A program made the position numbers and the translations under genes. 64,000 nt of DNA, from positions 9,644 to 73,643 of the forward strand of contig CAJTQL010000003.1 in the NCBI GenBank assembly GCA_910578285.1, written 5' to 3'. The notes under the pieces are model-generated. The model saw only the letters and a program-made list of their open reading frames with translations, ran no database searches and was not told where the DNA came from. Positions 41,507 to 50,209 of this stretch are shown piece by piece. How positions within the stretch are numbered: position 1 is the stretch's first letter; every line of letters starts with the position of its first letter. This stretch comes from an uncultured Helicobacteraceae bacterium. GTDB lineage: Bacteria > Campylobacterota > Campylobacteria > Campylobacterales > Helicobacteraceae.

Positions 41507-42121
41507 TCATTTGAATGCTGCAATACTCCATTCTTGCAGTATTTTGTCATCATAGCTTTTGATTTTGCTTGCATTCAGTCCATAGTGGCAGAAATTCAAG
41601 ATGTCTTCTTTGTCGATATAAAAAAGCCCATCGACTTTGGGTGATTTGCTTGTACTAAGCCCATTGAATACAACTGCTTTAGAGCTAGACGAAAATGAGA
41701 GCAAGAGCCGTTCAAAGATATATTCAAGCCATTGTTGGTAGGGTGCATCATCACAGAGATTGAATGTCCCGCTAATAAGTGTGTAGTCAGCTTGTTGTGT
41801 GGGATAGCTCGATTGGATAAAGGTAACATTTTGTGTGGAGAATCGAGAATATGCGAGTGTGAGCATTTCGGGAGTGATGTCATAACCATAATATTGTGTT
41901 GGAGTGAGGTTATGTTCGTGGAGATAATCAAGCAGTGCGCCATATCCACAGCCCAAATCATTGATGCTGAAATCTTGCGCAGGAGCGATGAGGTCGAGTA
42001 GAATTTTAAATCGGCGCATTTGTTCTGTGCCATTTGTCCATAGAACGCCATGTGAGATTGCACCAAAGGTTTCAATACTTGTTTTGTATTGCGCCTTAAT
42101 ACGTGTTAGGAATCGTTGCAT
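41507..42121 (-). CDS. SAM-dependent methyltransferase at the end of the che operon
   Basis: 204 residues from ATG 42121, which shares a base with the cheB stop (TAATG). Class I methyltransferase: INDLGCGYGALLDYLHE (motif I), YYGYDITPEMLTLA (motif II) and ADYTLISGTFNLCDDAP. Substrate unknown; it resembles small-molecule or ubiquinone/biotin-type methyltransferases in outline only. Being coupled to CheB and CheR, enzymes of receptor methyl-ester chemistry, may be chance or may indicate a linked function. Downstream, 41410-41506 is empty. Confidence 0.75.
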   Translation of the reverse strand: MQRFLTRIKAQYKTSIETFGAISHGVLWTNGTEQMRRFKILLDLIAPAQDFSINDLGCGYGALLDYLHEHNLTPTQYYGYDITPEMLTLAYSRFSTQNVTFIQSSYPTQQADYTLISGTFNLCDDAPYQQWLEYIFERLLLSFSSSSKAVVFNGLSTSKSPKVDGLFYIDKEDILNFCHYGLNASKIKSYDDKILQEWSIAAFK

Positions 42122-42768
42122 TAGGATTGCTTGCAAAATTTCACAATCGAATCGGCAATTTGGTCGAGATGGACAACCTCATCGATTGCACCCCGTGCAA
42201 TCGCTTGTTTGGGCATTCCAAATACGACACAGCTCTCTTCACTTTGTGCGATTGTGTGTGCACCATTATCATGCAGCTCTTTGATTCCAATGCTGCCGTC
42301 ATCTCCCATTCCTGTGAGGATAATGGCAAGCACATTTTTACCCACTGCATTATTGCCACTGCGAAACAACACATCAACGCTTGGTTTGTGCCGACTGACT
42401 TTTTCGCCATCAATGCTTTGGGCAATGTATTGATTGTTTTTCTTTTTGATAATGAGGTGTTTGTCGCCAGATGCGATATAAGCATGGGAATGTTGCAATG
42501 TAACAATATCGGTTACTTCAAGTACAGAAATAGCCGAAAGATGATTGAGTCGCTGTGCAAACGAGCCGGAAAATCCAACAGGGATATGTTGTACGATGAC
42601 AATAGGTGGCAACCCTATTGGGAGTTTTGGGATAATGCGCGTGAGTGCCTCGACACCTCCTGTCGATGAGCCAATCAAAATGAGTTTTTGTCCATTATCA
42701 TTTTTGCAAGGATTAGATGGTAGGATAATGTCAGGTGTGTGTTTGGTGAGTGTCCCAAGTCCAAGCAT
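42121..42768 (-). CDS. cheB: CheB-type protein-glutamate methylesterase without receiver domain
   Basis: 215 residues, catalytic domain only. Removes methyl groups from chemoreceptor glutamates for adaptation. Catalytic triad: Ser in IGSSTGGVEAL (about 34-35), His in VQHIPVGFSGSF (about 61), Asp in LTGMGDDGSIGI (about 155). The N-terminal receiver that CheA phosphorylates in enteric CheB is missing; Campylobacter CheB is built the same way, so activity must be set otherwise. Two bases after cheR. Confidence 0.92.
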   Translation of the reverse strand: MLGLGTLTKHTPDIILPSNPCKNDNGQKLILIGSSTGGVEALTRIIPKLPIGLPPIVIVQHIPVGFSGSFAQRLNHLSAISVLEVTDIVTLQHSHAYIASGDKHLIIKKKNNQYIAQSIDGEKVSRHKPSVDVLFRSGNNAVGKNVLAIILTGMGDDGSIGIKELHDNGAHTIAQSEESCVVFGMPKQAIARGAIDEVVHLDQIADSIVKFCKQS

Positions 42769-42770
42769 CT

Positions 42771-43601
42771 CTAGTCCCTATTCTTGATAAAAGTATTTTG
42801 TCCCAAACGACTGACTTTGTCGGAGAGGTCGAGAATATTTTCTGAATGTCCCAAATAGAGTGTGCCATTGAGTTTGAGATGACTAAAAAGCTTTTTTAGA
42901 ATCTGTTTTTGGTCGTTGACTTTGAAATAAATCAAAACATTACGACAAAAAATAATATCAAATTCTTGAGGCGCAAAAGGATAGCGATGGTGATAGAGAT
43001 TGAGCTGCTTAAACGTAACAAGCGATTTTAGACAAGGTTTTGCTTCCATATAAATCTGTTGCGCATCGATTTGTTTGATATTAAAATATTTATCCAAATC
43101 AATCCATGTCGGTTGTGGGCTGATTTTTGTATTGACAGTATAAACACCATTTTGTGCCCATTCTAAGACGTCTGTGTCAATATCTATCGCAATAATCGTG
43201 GGCTTGAATGATTGCAAGCCATAGATTTCTTTGGCATAGAGAAGCGTTGCGGCAATTGAATAGGGCTCTTCGCCTGTGGAGCTCGCAGCACATAGCACAT
43301 GGATTCCATTTTTGTTGCAATATTGGGGCATCACGCGGTCGAGCAAATCGAGAAATTGGAATCCCTCGCGGAAAAAATCCGTTTTGTTGGTTGTGAAGGC
43401 ATTGATAAATTCTTGCTCATTATTGCCGTGTGAAATTTGTGCCAAAAATGAATCTGCGTTGGGCGCATTGATGTGTTTGATGAGTTTGCGTAAACGATTG
43501 AGAATGAGCGTGTCTTTGCTATCATCGAGAAAAATCCCTGTTTTTTGTAGTAGCAATGCGCGGATTTCGTTCAGAAAAGCACGACTTTCGGTGAAATTCA
43601 T
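42771..43601 (-). CDS. cheR: Chemotaxis protein methyltransferase CheR
   Basis: 276 residues. SAM-dependent O-methyltransferase that methylates chemoreceptor glutamates. The N-terminal helical domain (RAFLNEIRALLLQKTGIFLD) is followed by the Rossmann domain: NKTDFFREGFQFLDLLDRVM, HVLCAASSTGEEPYSIAATL, IIAIDIDTDVLEWAQNGVYT and FDIIFCRNVLIYF. Starts inside the stop of the CiaB-like gene (ATGA). H. pylori lacks CheB and CheR, whereas Campylobacter and enterohepatic helicobacters have them. Confidence 0.95.
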   Translation of the reverse strand: MNFTESRAFLNEIRALLLQKTGIFLDDSKDTLILNRLRKLIKHINAPNADSFLAQISHGNNEQEFINAFTTNKTDFFREGFQFLDLLDRVMPQYCNKNGIHVLCAASSTGEEPYSIAATLLYAKEIYGLQSFKPTIIAIDIDTDVLEWAQNGVYTVNTKISPQPTWIDLDKYFNIKQIDAQQIYMEAKPCLKSLVTFKQLNLYHHRYPFAPQEFDIIFCRNVLIYFKVNDQKQILKKLFSHLKLNGTLYLGHSENILDLSDKVSRLGQNTFIKNRD

Positions 43602-45487
43602 GCGAGCCCCGAAAGTTGTGCGAGATATTGTTTGTGTGCATCGCTTGTGTCAATCTCTTGTCCAATCTCTTGGTAGCGATTCCAAAAATATTCGACAAAT
43701 GCGCGTGAATCTGGGGCTGTGGGCTTGAAATTGCCCAAGGAATCTTTTTGTGCAAAACGTTCCAAAAAAATACAGGCACGTTGTTTTGCGATATAGAGTT
43801 CGGCTAGCTCGTTGTAATAGCGGGTGTAGAGTGTTTTTACGTTGCTATAATCGTTTGTCGAGAGATTGATATGCAATTTTGTGCCATCAAAATGCAGAAT
43901 CCGTGCTTTAAAGAGGATATGCAAGTGAATCAGCCCTTCGCAATAATAGGGTAGTACCTCGCCTTGCTCCATCCATGCAATAAGCCCCACGGAGCGGCGA
44001 ATCACATCGCCCAAGAGTGCTGTAGCAAGCGGTGCATAGAGTTCTGTTGTGTCATTTAAAAAGAAATTCATAAGCCCGCCTGTCGTGGCTTTGAATTCCT
44101 CGATATTTTTGAAATTACCCCCTTCGTTCATCATAATTTCCGTGTCGCTATCAATCCAAAAGATATGCCCAAATTCATGACCGATAGTTGAGATTTGGTA
44201 GAGCTGATGCCAAATTTCGGGCTTAAAAAAGAGAATCTCGCGTGCGTCTTTGAGGAAGGGCGCGGGAAAGATTTCGTTGGTGAGGCGCATAAAGGGGCGA
44301 TATTGCGCAAGGCGCAAGATTCGCGTAGGAAATGCGAAGATTTTTTTGCCAAATTGTTTTGAGACATTTTCATCATTTGGCACGACTTGCGCCGAAAAAA
44401 GCCCGTCCATTTCTGCGCCATAATAGAGTGCAGGCAAGCAGAGATAGAGATGGGTATTGTGCAGTGAGTGTTGCACAAGAGCGTGCATCGAATCGGTATT
44501 GGGAGATTTGTGTGTCGCATAGAGTGTATCGAATGTTTTTTGCATTTGTTGTTTGATGTCAAGATGAGGCTGTGGAGAGACATGTACAATGCGCAAATCC
44601 CATTCTGGCGCCACAGCCTTGCGGAAGTGGTCTTCATAATATTCAAGAGGGTGTGCGGGCTGAATGGGGGTTTTGATAGCCATCCATGTTCGGTCAACCT
44701 CGCGCCAAGCGTCTAGGAGTTTTGGAATGCTTTTTTCAGATAGTGCTGATTTGAGAGCGTGGAAATAGGCGATGTAGGATTCCTTTGCGCCAAATAAATC
44801 ATCGCCTTCATTGTTGAGTTCTTTGATGAGCTGCCGAATGGCTTTTTGAATCTCGCAAATCTCGTCTTTGAATGCGCTCGCATACGCGATTGCGCGAAGC
44901 TGCCCGTCTTTGAGCTGCGGAATCGAATAGCTCCTATCGCTTTTTTCGCCATTCTCGCTGATTTCTTGAATGGATTGCAGCTCGTGCAGCAAACGGGACA
45001 TATCGCCGCCAAACTCTTCGAGCAATGTGGGGTTGATGTCTTCGATGAGCGTAAATTTCCATTTGCAATGCAGAGCATTAAATGCTTTGCCGATATGGTG
45101 CATGCCTTGCAGAATCTGCCGATAAAACGGCGTCAGCAATTGCCTATTTTCGCATTCCTCGACAATCTCTTGGTGTGTTTTTGTGTGGAAAGCACAGACC
45201 CAATCAAGCAAGATTTTTTTTGCTTTTTTGATTTCTTCGTTGTTTTTGCCTGCTTTTTTGAGCGTTTGGATAATTGCAGATTCAGAGAGGTTGACAAGTC
45301 GACTGATGAGCGCGAATCGATTGGGCTGCGTGTCGGGCAAATCAAGCTGTTTGAGCAAGTGGATAATAGCTTGAATCTGTGGGTTGTTGTCGTTATCGAT
45401 GTCCAAAAAAAGCAGGTTGAGCGCGTCATCACGTGCGCTGACCATGCCACACAGCTCTTGCATATCCTCAAAAAAGCGACGTTTCAT
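43598..45487 (-). CDS. ciaB: CiaB-like protein with zinc-metallopeptidase motif
   Basis: 629 residues, no leader. The C-terminal half contains STIGHEFGHIFW (about 433-444), a HExxH zinc-binding motif, with a downstream acidic segment (MMNEGGNFKNIEEFKATTGG) that could supply the third ligand; the pattern recalls M3/M49-type peptidases. Length and layout match the Campylobacter invasion antigen B (CiaB) family, a protein reported as secreted by the flagellar system, though its molecular activity is disputed. The N-terminal half is helical. Overlaps the TerB-DnaJ gene and cheR by four bases each, so translation is coupled. Confidence 0.78.
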   Translation of the reverse strand: MKRRFFEDMQELCGMVSARDDALNLLFLDIDNDNNPQIQAIIHLLKQLDLPDTQPNRFALISRLVNLSESAIIQTLKKAGKNNEEIKKAKKILLDWVCAFHTKTHQEIVEECENRQLLTPFYRQILQGMHHIGKAFNALHCKWKFTLIEDINPTLLEEFGGDMSRLLHELQSIQEISENGEKSDRSYSIPQLKDGQLRAIAYASAFKDEICEIQKAIRQLIKELNNEGDDLFGAKESYIAYFHALKSALSEKSIPKLLDAWREVDRTWMAIKTPIQPAHPLEYYEDHFRKAVAPEWDLRIVHVSPQPHLDIKQQMQKTFDTLYATHKSPNTDSMHALVQHSLHNTHLYLCLPALYYGAEMDGLFSAQVVPNDENVSKQFGKKIFAFPTRILRLAQYRPFMRLTNEIFPAPFLKDAREILFFKPEIWHQLYQISTIGHEFGHIFWIDSDTEIMMNEGGNFKNIEEFKATTGGLMNFFLNDTTELYAPLATALLGDVIRRSVGLIAWMEQGEVLPYYCEGLIHLHILFKARILHFDGTKLHINLSTNDYSNVKTLYTRYYNELAELYIAKQRACIFLERFAQKDSLGNFKPTAPDSRAFVEYFWNRYQEIGQEIDTSDAHKQYLAQLSGLA

Positions 45488-46281
45488 CGATTCCCCTTTG
45501 CTTTGAGAAAGTTGTAGGCTTCGTTGATTTGCACGAGCTTTTCATTTGCCTTGAGAATGGTTTGTTGGTCTGCGCCCCTGCCTTGAATGATGTCGGGATG
45601 ATACATCTTGACAAGGCGGCGATAAGCCTCTTTGAGGCTCGATTCGTTGAGATTTTCTTTGTCAAGCTCAAGAATCTGGAGTGCTCTTTCTTCGTCTATT
45701 ATCGCATGTGGCGCGCTACTCTCTGCCGCGAATTGGTCATAGACGCGGTTGAAATCGTCATTGCTCAATTCAAAATAGGCGGCAACATCAAGAATCACCT
45801 CACGTTCGTTTTCATCAAGCGTGCCATCAGCATAGGCGAGCATCAGCAAAACCTCGACAACCTTGAGCCGCTTTTTATATTCGCCCTTTGTGAGGCGCAC
45901 ATATTCTATGGCGAGATCATCAGCATTTGTCGCGTTTGTCTGCTCATATCGAAAATGTTGCAATAATGCTTCTTTGGTCTGTGTGGGGGTTTCTGAAGCC
46001 TGCGCAATATCGTCCAAAATCTCATCAACAAGCCGTTCTTCAAGCTCACAAACATGCCCATCGATTCGCGCAAGCTTTGCGAGCAAGCCTACAAGGACGG
46101 CATGTTCTCGGCTAAAGGGTTGGTCATTTTGGTTGCGAAAATCGCTGTATGGGTCGTCAAACTCGGGAGTTTCTTGTTTTTTGAGAGAGCCATATGATTT
46201 TGGATTTGCCAAATAGTCTTTCATTGTTCGATACATTAGAAATAGCGCTGCCATCGCTATTACAGCCAATATTATTTCCAT
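45484..46281 (-). CDS. TerB/DjlA-like membrane-anchored co-chaperone (TerB + J domain)
   Basis: 265 residues. One N-terminal membrane helix (EIILAVIAMAALFLMYRTMK), an acidic linker, a TerB-like helical domain (about 60-195: LVGLLAKLARIDGHVCELEE; VEVLLMLAYADGTLDENERE) and a C-terminal J domain (about 200-262) with the HPD motif in LVKMYHPDIIQGRG. The J domain should stimulate DnaK ATPase. The layout is that of DjlA, whose E. coli member acts on envelope-stress signalling. First gene of the five-gene operon leading into the CiaB-like, cheR, cheB and methyltransferase genes. Confidence 0.85.
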   Translation of the reverse strand: MEIILAVIAMAALFLMYRTMKDYLANPKSYGSLKKQETPEFDDPYSDFRNQNDQPFSREHAVLVGLLAKLARIDGHVCELEERLVDEILDDIAQASETPTQTKEALLQHFRYEQTNATNADDLAIEYVRLTKGEYKKRLKVVEVLLMLAYADGTLDENEREVILDVAAYFELSNDDFNRVYDQFAAESSAPHAIIDEERALQILELDKENLNESSLKEAYRRLVKMYHPDIIQGRGADQQTILKANEKLVQINEAYNFLKAKGNR

Positions 46282-46765
46282 GTTTAAAGTGCCTTTGATT
46301 TGTTGTCGCGAGATTCTAGCATATTTTGTTGCAAAAATTTAATGAATTTTGCCGCTGTTGTAGCGATATTAGAATCACAAGCATGTTTATGATTGCTGTG
46401 TTGGCAAGTGAATTGTTGGCATCTCCTACATTACGACAACGCCATCTTCGCTGTGCTACACGCGCAAGAATCTAGCAATCTCGTCTTTGAACATTAAATG
46501 GTCGAGTGCGTGGAAAATCTTGATGTCCTGCATAGAGATAATATTAAGATTCCCCTTACAATTTGCAATATGAAGACGCGAATGAAGTGAAAAATGAAGA
46601 AACTAGAGCGGTTTGAAATGAGAGTTATTATTGCCCTTTTGCTCGTTGAAAATCAAATATGAAATATTAAGTATATTTGTTGTCTAATCATTATCCCCAC
46701 ACCAAAACACAGCATTGCAACCTTAAGCCAAAAATGCTACAATACGTAAAAAGAAAGGAGAAAGA
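46282..46765. other. Intergenic stretch with a possible gene remnant
   Basis: 484 bp without a convincing gene. On the minus strand about 46456-46608 an open frame without a good start reads LHIANCKGNLNIISMQDI and ends KDEIARFLRV before a TAG. It looks protein-like but has no ribosome site and no family I recognise, so it may be a decayed 3' end. The hemJ promoter lies at the right end. Confidence 0.35.
46735..46743 (+). promoter_or_regulatory. Extended -10 promoter of the hemJ-argH operon
   Basis: TGC-TACAAT, 22 bp before the TTG start at 46766 and ahead of the AAAGGAG ribosome site (46754-46760), giving a very short leader. Confidence 0.5.
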
Positions 46766-47200
46766 TTGGAATATTATTTTTACATAAAAGCATTCCATAT
46801 CGCCTCGTTTACATCATGGATGGCAATGCTTTTCTATCTGCCGCGCTTGTTTGTCTATCATGCCGAAAATCGCGACAACAAGGGCTTTGTGTCTGTTGTG
46901 TGTATTCAAGAAAGAAAGCTTTATTATTATATTGGTATGCCCGCGCTCATCGCCACATTGCTCACAGGCGGGGCGCTGATATGGCTCAATCCCGCCGTGT
47001 TCTCGAGCGGTGGATGGCTGCATGCCAAGCTGGTTGTTGTAGCGCTTTTGATTTTGTTGCATTTCTATTGCGGTTCGCTTATGCGCGCTCTTGCCAACAA
47101 TGTCTGCGACAAAAGCGGTAAGTTTTTCCGCGTACTGAATGAAATGCCGACACTCGCGCTGCTTGCTATCGTATTCCTCGCTGTTGTTCGCCCGTTTTAG
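46766..47200 (+). CDS. hemJ: Protoporphyrinogen IX oxidase HemJ (UPF0093 membrane protein)
   Basis: 144 residues from a TTG start fixed by AAAGGAG six bases upstream. Four helices: YIKAFHIASFTSWMAMLFYL with the conserved His, MPALIATLLTGGALIW, HAKLVVVALLILLHF with a second conserved His, and LALLAIVFLAVVRPF. HemJ oxidises protoporphyrinogen IX to protoporphyrin IX using the quinone pool. Fits with hemA and hemC in this window. argH starts 9 bp downstream. Confidence 0.88.
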   Translation: MEYYFYIKAFHIASFTSWMAMLFYLPRLFVYHAENRDNKGFVSVVCIQERKLYYYIGMPALIATLLTGGALIWLNPAVFSSGGWLHAKLVVVALLILLHFYCGSLMRALANNVCDKSGKFFRVLNEMPTLALLAIVFLAVVRPF

Positions 47201-47209
47201 GAGGGTTAT

Positions 47210-48625
47210 ATGCAAAAACTATGGGGAGGACGTTTTGAACAAAAAAGCGCCGCTCTACTCGATTCTTTCAATGCGTCTTTAGATTTTGATAAAGAACTCT
47301 ATGCCCAAGACATTCAAGGCAGCAAGATTCATGCGCGCATGCTTGCCAAACAGGGAATTCTCACAGACGCCGAAGCAAGCGCAATTATTGCCGGGCTTGA
47401 GGCAATCGCAGAGCAGATTCAAAACGGAGCATTTGTGTTTGACATCGCGCACGAAGACATTCACATGGCTATCGAATCGGCGCTGATTGAACGCATTGGC
47501 GATGTGGGCAAAAAGCTGCACACCGCGCGTTCGCGCAATGACCAAGTGGCGCTTGATTTTCGGCTGTATGTGTTGCAAAAGAATCTTGCGATTCGCGAGC
47601 TGTTGTTCGCGTTGCTTGATTCTCTTGTGTCGCTTGCAAAAGTGCATACCACCACGCTCATGCCGGGCATGACGCATTTACAGCACGCCCAACCCGTGAA
47701 TCTCGGCTTTCATCTGATGGCATATGCTTTCATGTTTTGGCGCGACATTGTGCGTTTTGGTGATGATTATGCCCGCAACAACTATTGCCCGCTTGGTTCT
47801 GCCGCGCTTGCGGGCAGCCCATATCCCATTGATAGAGACTTCACAGCACAGAATCTCGGCTTTGCTGCTCCAACAGCAAATGCAATGGATTCCGTGAGCG
47901 ACCGCGATTTCGCGCTTGATATGCATTATAGCCTAAGTATGCTCGCCATGCATATCTCGCGCCTTTCTGAAGAGCTCATTTTGTGGAGCAGCAGCGAATT
48001 TGGTTTTGTGCGTTTTAGCGATGCGTATGCCACAGGTAGTTCGATTATGCCCCAAAAGAAAAATCCCGATGTTGCCGAGCTTTTGCGCGGTAAAACGGGG
48101 CGAGTTTATGGCAATTTTGTTGCGTTGCTCGTTGTGATGAAGGGTTTGCCGCTTGCCTATAATAAAGATACGCAAGAGGACAAAGAGGGCTTGTTTGATT
48201 CTGTGCGCACAATGGAGCTTTCGCTTAGAATCTTAAAAGAGTTGCTAGAAACGAGTACATTTTGCACCGAAAATATGCGCAAAGCCTGTGCAAAAGGGCA
48301 TTTATGCGCCACAGATTTGGCAGATTTTTTAGTGCGCACAGGTATTGCGTTTCGCGATGCACACCATATCACAGGCAAGGTTGTTGCCTTTGCGGAATCC
48401 AATCATCTCGATATTAGCGAGCTGAACGCACAGCAGCTGTGCGCGCTCGATTCGCGCATTCCAGAAAATGCGATTGCCGCACTTTGTTTAGAAACTTCTA
48501 TGAACGCGCGCAATTGCTTTGGTGGCACGGCAACAAGCCGCGTGATAGAGCAGGTGGCTCTTTTAGAAAATCAGCTTGCAAGCGCAAAAGAACAATGGCA
48601 AAAGGAGAGTGCGTGTCGCAAATAG
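47210..48625 (+). CDS. argH: Argininosuccinate lyase
   Basis: 471 residues, normal size. Splits argininosuccinate into arginine and fumarate. Opening KLWGGRFEQKSAALLDSFNA, HTARSRNDQVALDFRLYV, MTHLQHAQPVNLGFHLMAYA and the fumarase-superfamily signature GSSIMPQKKNPDVAELLRGK with the catalytic Ser on the flexible loop. AGGAGG before ATG 47210. Its 3' end overlaps ubiE by 13 bases. Confidence 0.97.
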   Translation: MQKLWGGRFEQKSAALLDSFNASLDFDKELYAQDIQGSKIHARMLAKQGILTDAEASAIIAGLEAIAEQIQNGAFVFDIAHEDIHMAIESALIERIGDVGKKLHTARSRNDQVALDFRLYVLQKNLAIRELLFALLDSLVSLAKVHTTTLMPGMTHLQHAQPVNLGFHLMAYAFMFWRDIVRFGDDYARNNYCPLGSAALAGSPYPIDRDFTAQNLGFAAPTANAMDSVSDRDFALDMHYSLSMLAMHISRLSEELILWSSSEFGFVRFSDAYATGSSIMPQKKNPDVAELLRGKTGRVYGNFVALLVVMKGLPLAYNKDTQEDKEGLFDSVRTMELSLRILKELLETSTFCTENMRKACAKGHLCATDLADFLVRTGIAFRDAHHITGKVVAFAESNHLDISELNAQQLCALDSRIPENAIAALCLETSMNARNCFGGTATSRVIEQVALLENQLASAKEQWQKESACRK

Positions 48626-49350
48626 GGCAGCAGCAAATCATCGCAATGTTTGATGATATTTCAAAAAGCTATGACACAGCCAACCGAATCTTGAGCATGG
48701 GGCTTGATGTCTCGTGGCGCAAAAAGGCGTGCAACTTTGCCCTGCAAGCGCTTGGGCAAAAAGAAGTTTATGTGGTTGATGTGGCAAGCGGAACAGGCGA
48801 TATGATTGTGCATTGGCAAAATGCAGCAGAGAGTCTTGATGTTTCTTTGCGCTGTTGTGGTATCGACCCATCGGAAGGAATGCTTGAAATTGCACGCAAA
48901 AAACTGCCCAATATCGAGTTTATACGCGCTGAAGCCATCGCGATGCCGCTTGATTCTGAAAGTGTCGATATTCTTTCTATTGCCTATGGTTTGCGCAATG
49001 TTGTGGATACAAATGCAGCGTTTGTCGAGTTTGCGCGTGTGCTCAAAGAAGGGGGGATGCTTGTGATTTTAGAATTCACCAAAAATGAGAATCCCTCTAT
49101 TTTGGGGAAAATGATGCATTTCTATACGCGCAAGATTTTGCCCACGCTTGGCGCTTTGATTAGCCGCAACAAGCAAGCTTATCAATATCTGCCCGATTCA
49201 ATCGAGCATTTTTTTACAACCCAAAAACTTGAACAAGAGCTTGATTCACATGGCTTTAAGACTTTGCATATTGAATGCGCTGCCCAAGTCTCGACACTCT
49301 GTGTCGCACAAAAAGTCGCTACACCAAAGGAGAACAATGAAGCCAAATGA
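48613..49350 (+). CDS. ubiE: Demethylmenaquinone methyltransferase
   Basis: 245 residues from GTG 48613, chosen because AAAGGAG lies five bases upstream within argH and the family begins IAMFDDISKSYDTANRILSM. Methylates demethylmenaquinone at the last step of menaquinone synthesis. Motifs: VVDVASGTGDMIVHWQ (SAM), GIDPSEGMLEIARKKLPNIE, and VDILSIAYGLRNVVD, LVILEFTKNENPSILGKMMH of the UbiE/COQ5 family. Overlaps bioB by 14 bases. Ubiquinone is not expected in this phylum, so MenG is the functional name. Confidence 0.93.
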   Translation: MSQIGQQQIIAMFDDISKSYDTANRILSMGLDVSWRKKACNFALQALGQKEVYVVDVASGTGDMIVHWQNAAESLDVSLRCCGIDPSEGMLEIARKKLPNIEFIRAEAIAMPLDSESVDILSIAYGLRNVVDTNAAFVEFARVLKEGGMLVILEFTKNENPSILGKMMHFYTRKILPTLGALISRNKQAYQYLPDSIEHFFTTQKLEQELDSHGFKTLHIECAAQVSTLCVAQKVATPKENNEAK

Positions 49351-50200
49351 AATCTTCCTCTGCACGATTTGTAATGTTACAAATGGCAATTGTGCCGAGG
49401 ATTGCGCGTATTGCATGCAAAGCGTGCGCCATGATACAGGCATTACGCCCTACTGCAAAAAGCCCATTGAGCAAATTGTACACGAGGCAAGAATCGCCGC
49501 GAGCTCGGGCGCGCTTGGATTCTGCCTTGTTACATCTGGGCGCGGATTTTTGCCCGATTCTGGCTTACGTGATGGCACATTGCGGCATATTGCCAATGCC
49601 GCACGTGCGCTCAAAAGCGAGCTCCCGCAGCTGCACCTCATCGCGTGCAATGGGCGTGCGACTTTCGAGCAACTCTGCTATCTCAAAGAACATGGCATCG
49701 ACAGCTATAACCATAATTTAGAGAGCGCTCAAAGCTTTTTTGGCAATATTTGTTCGACACACACATGGGAGGAGCGCTTTGCCACATGCCAAAATGCCCT
49801 TAAAGCTGGGCTTGGGCTATGTTGTGGCGGCATTTTTGGGCTTGGCGAATCGCCACTTCAGCGCGAAGAGATGATAGGCGCGCTCAAGTCGCTTATGCCG
49901 CACACCGTGCCGATTAATTTCTATATCCCACACCCCGCATTGCGCGTGCAACAAGAGCCGCTTGGCAGGATTGAGGCACTTGGAATCATCGCGGCTTTGC
50001 GCAGCGCACTCCCAAAGGCGCGGCTGATGATTGCAGGTGGGCGCGAGATTGTGTTTGGTGAGCAGCAGCGCGAGATGTTTGACGCGGGCGTGAATGCCAT
50101 TGTGCTCGGCGATTACCTCACGACAAAGGGTAGCAAAATGCATGACGATTTGGCAATGCTCCATGACTATGGGCTCGCGATTGCAACGCAATGCCATTAG
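49337..50200 (+). CDS. bioB: Biotin synthase
   Basis: 287 residues from ATG 49337 (AAAGGAG upstream, inside ubiE); an in-frame ATG far upstream is inside ubiE and rejected. Radical SAM enzyme that inserts sulfur into dethiobiotin. The CxxxCxxC cluster is CAEDCAYC; further blocks IAASSGALGFCLVTSGRG, HLIACNGRATFEQL, SYNHNLESAQSFF, CSTHTWEERF and GGIFGLGES, and AGGREIVFGEQQ match the short BioB of H. pylori (about 282 residues). Works with bioC at 9.6 kb. Confidence 0.93.
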   Translation: MKPNEIFLCTICNVTNGNCAEDCAYCMQSVRHDTGITPYCKKPIEQIVHEARIAASSGALGFCLVTSGRGFLPDSGLRDGTLRHIANAARALKSELPQLHLIACNGRATFEQLCYLKEHGIDSYNHNLESAQSFFGNICSTHTWEERFATCQNALKAGLGLCCGGIFGLGESPLQREEMIGALKSLMPHTVPINFYIPHPALRVQQEPLGRIEALGIIAALRSALPKARLMIAGGREIVFGEQQREMFDAGVNAIVLGDYLTTKGSKMHDDLAMLHDYGLAIATQCH

Positions 50201-50209
50201 GATTGCCGC

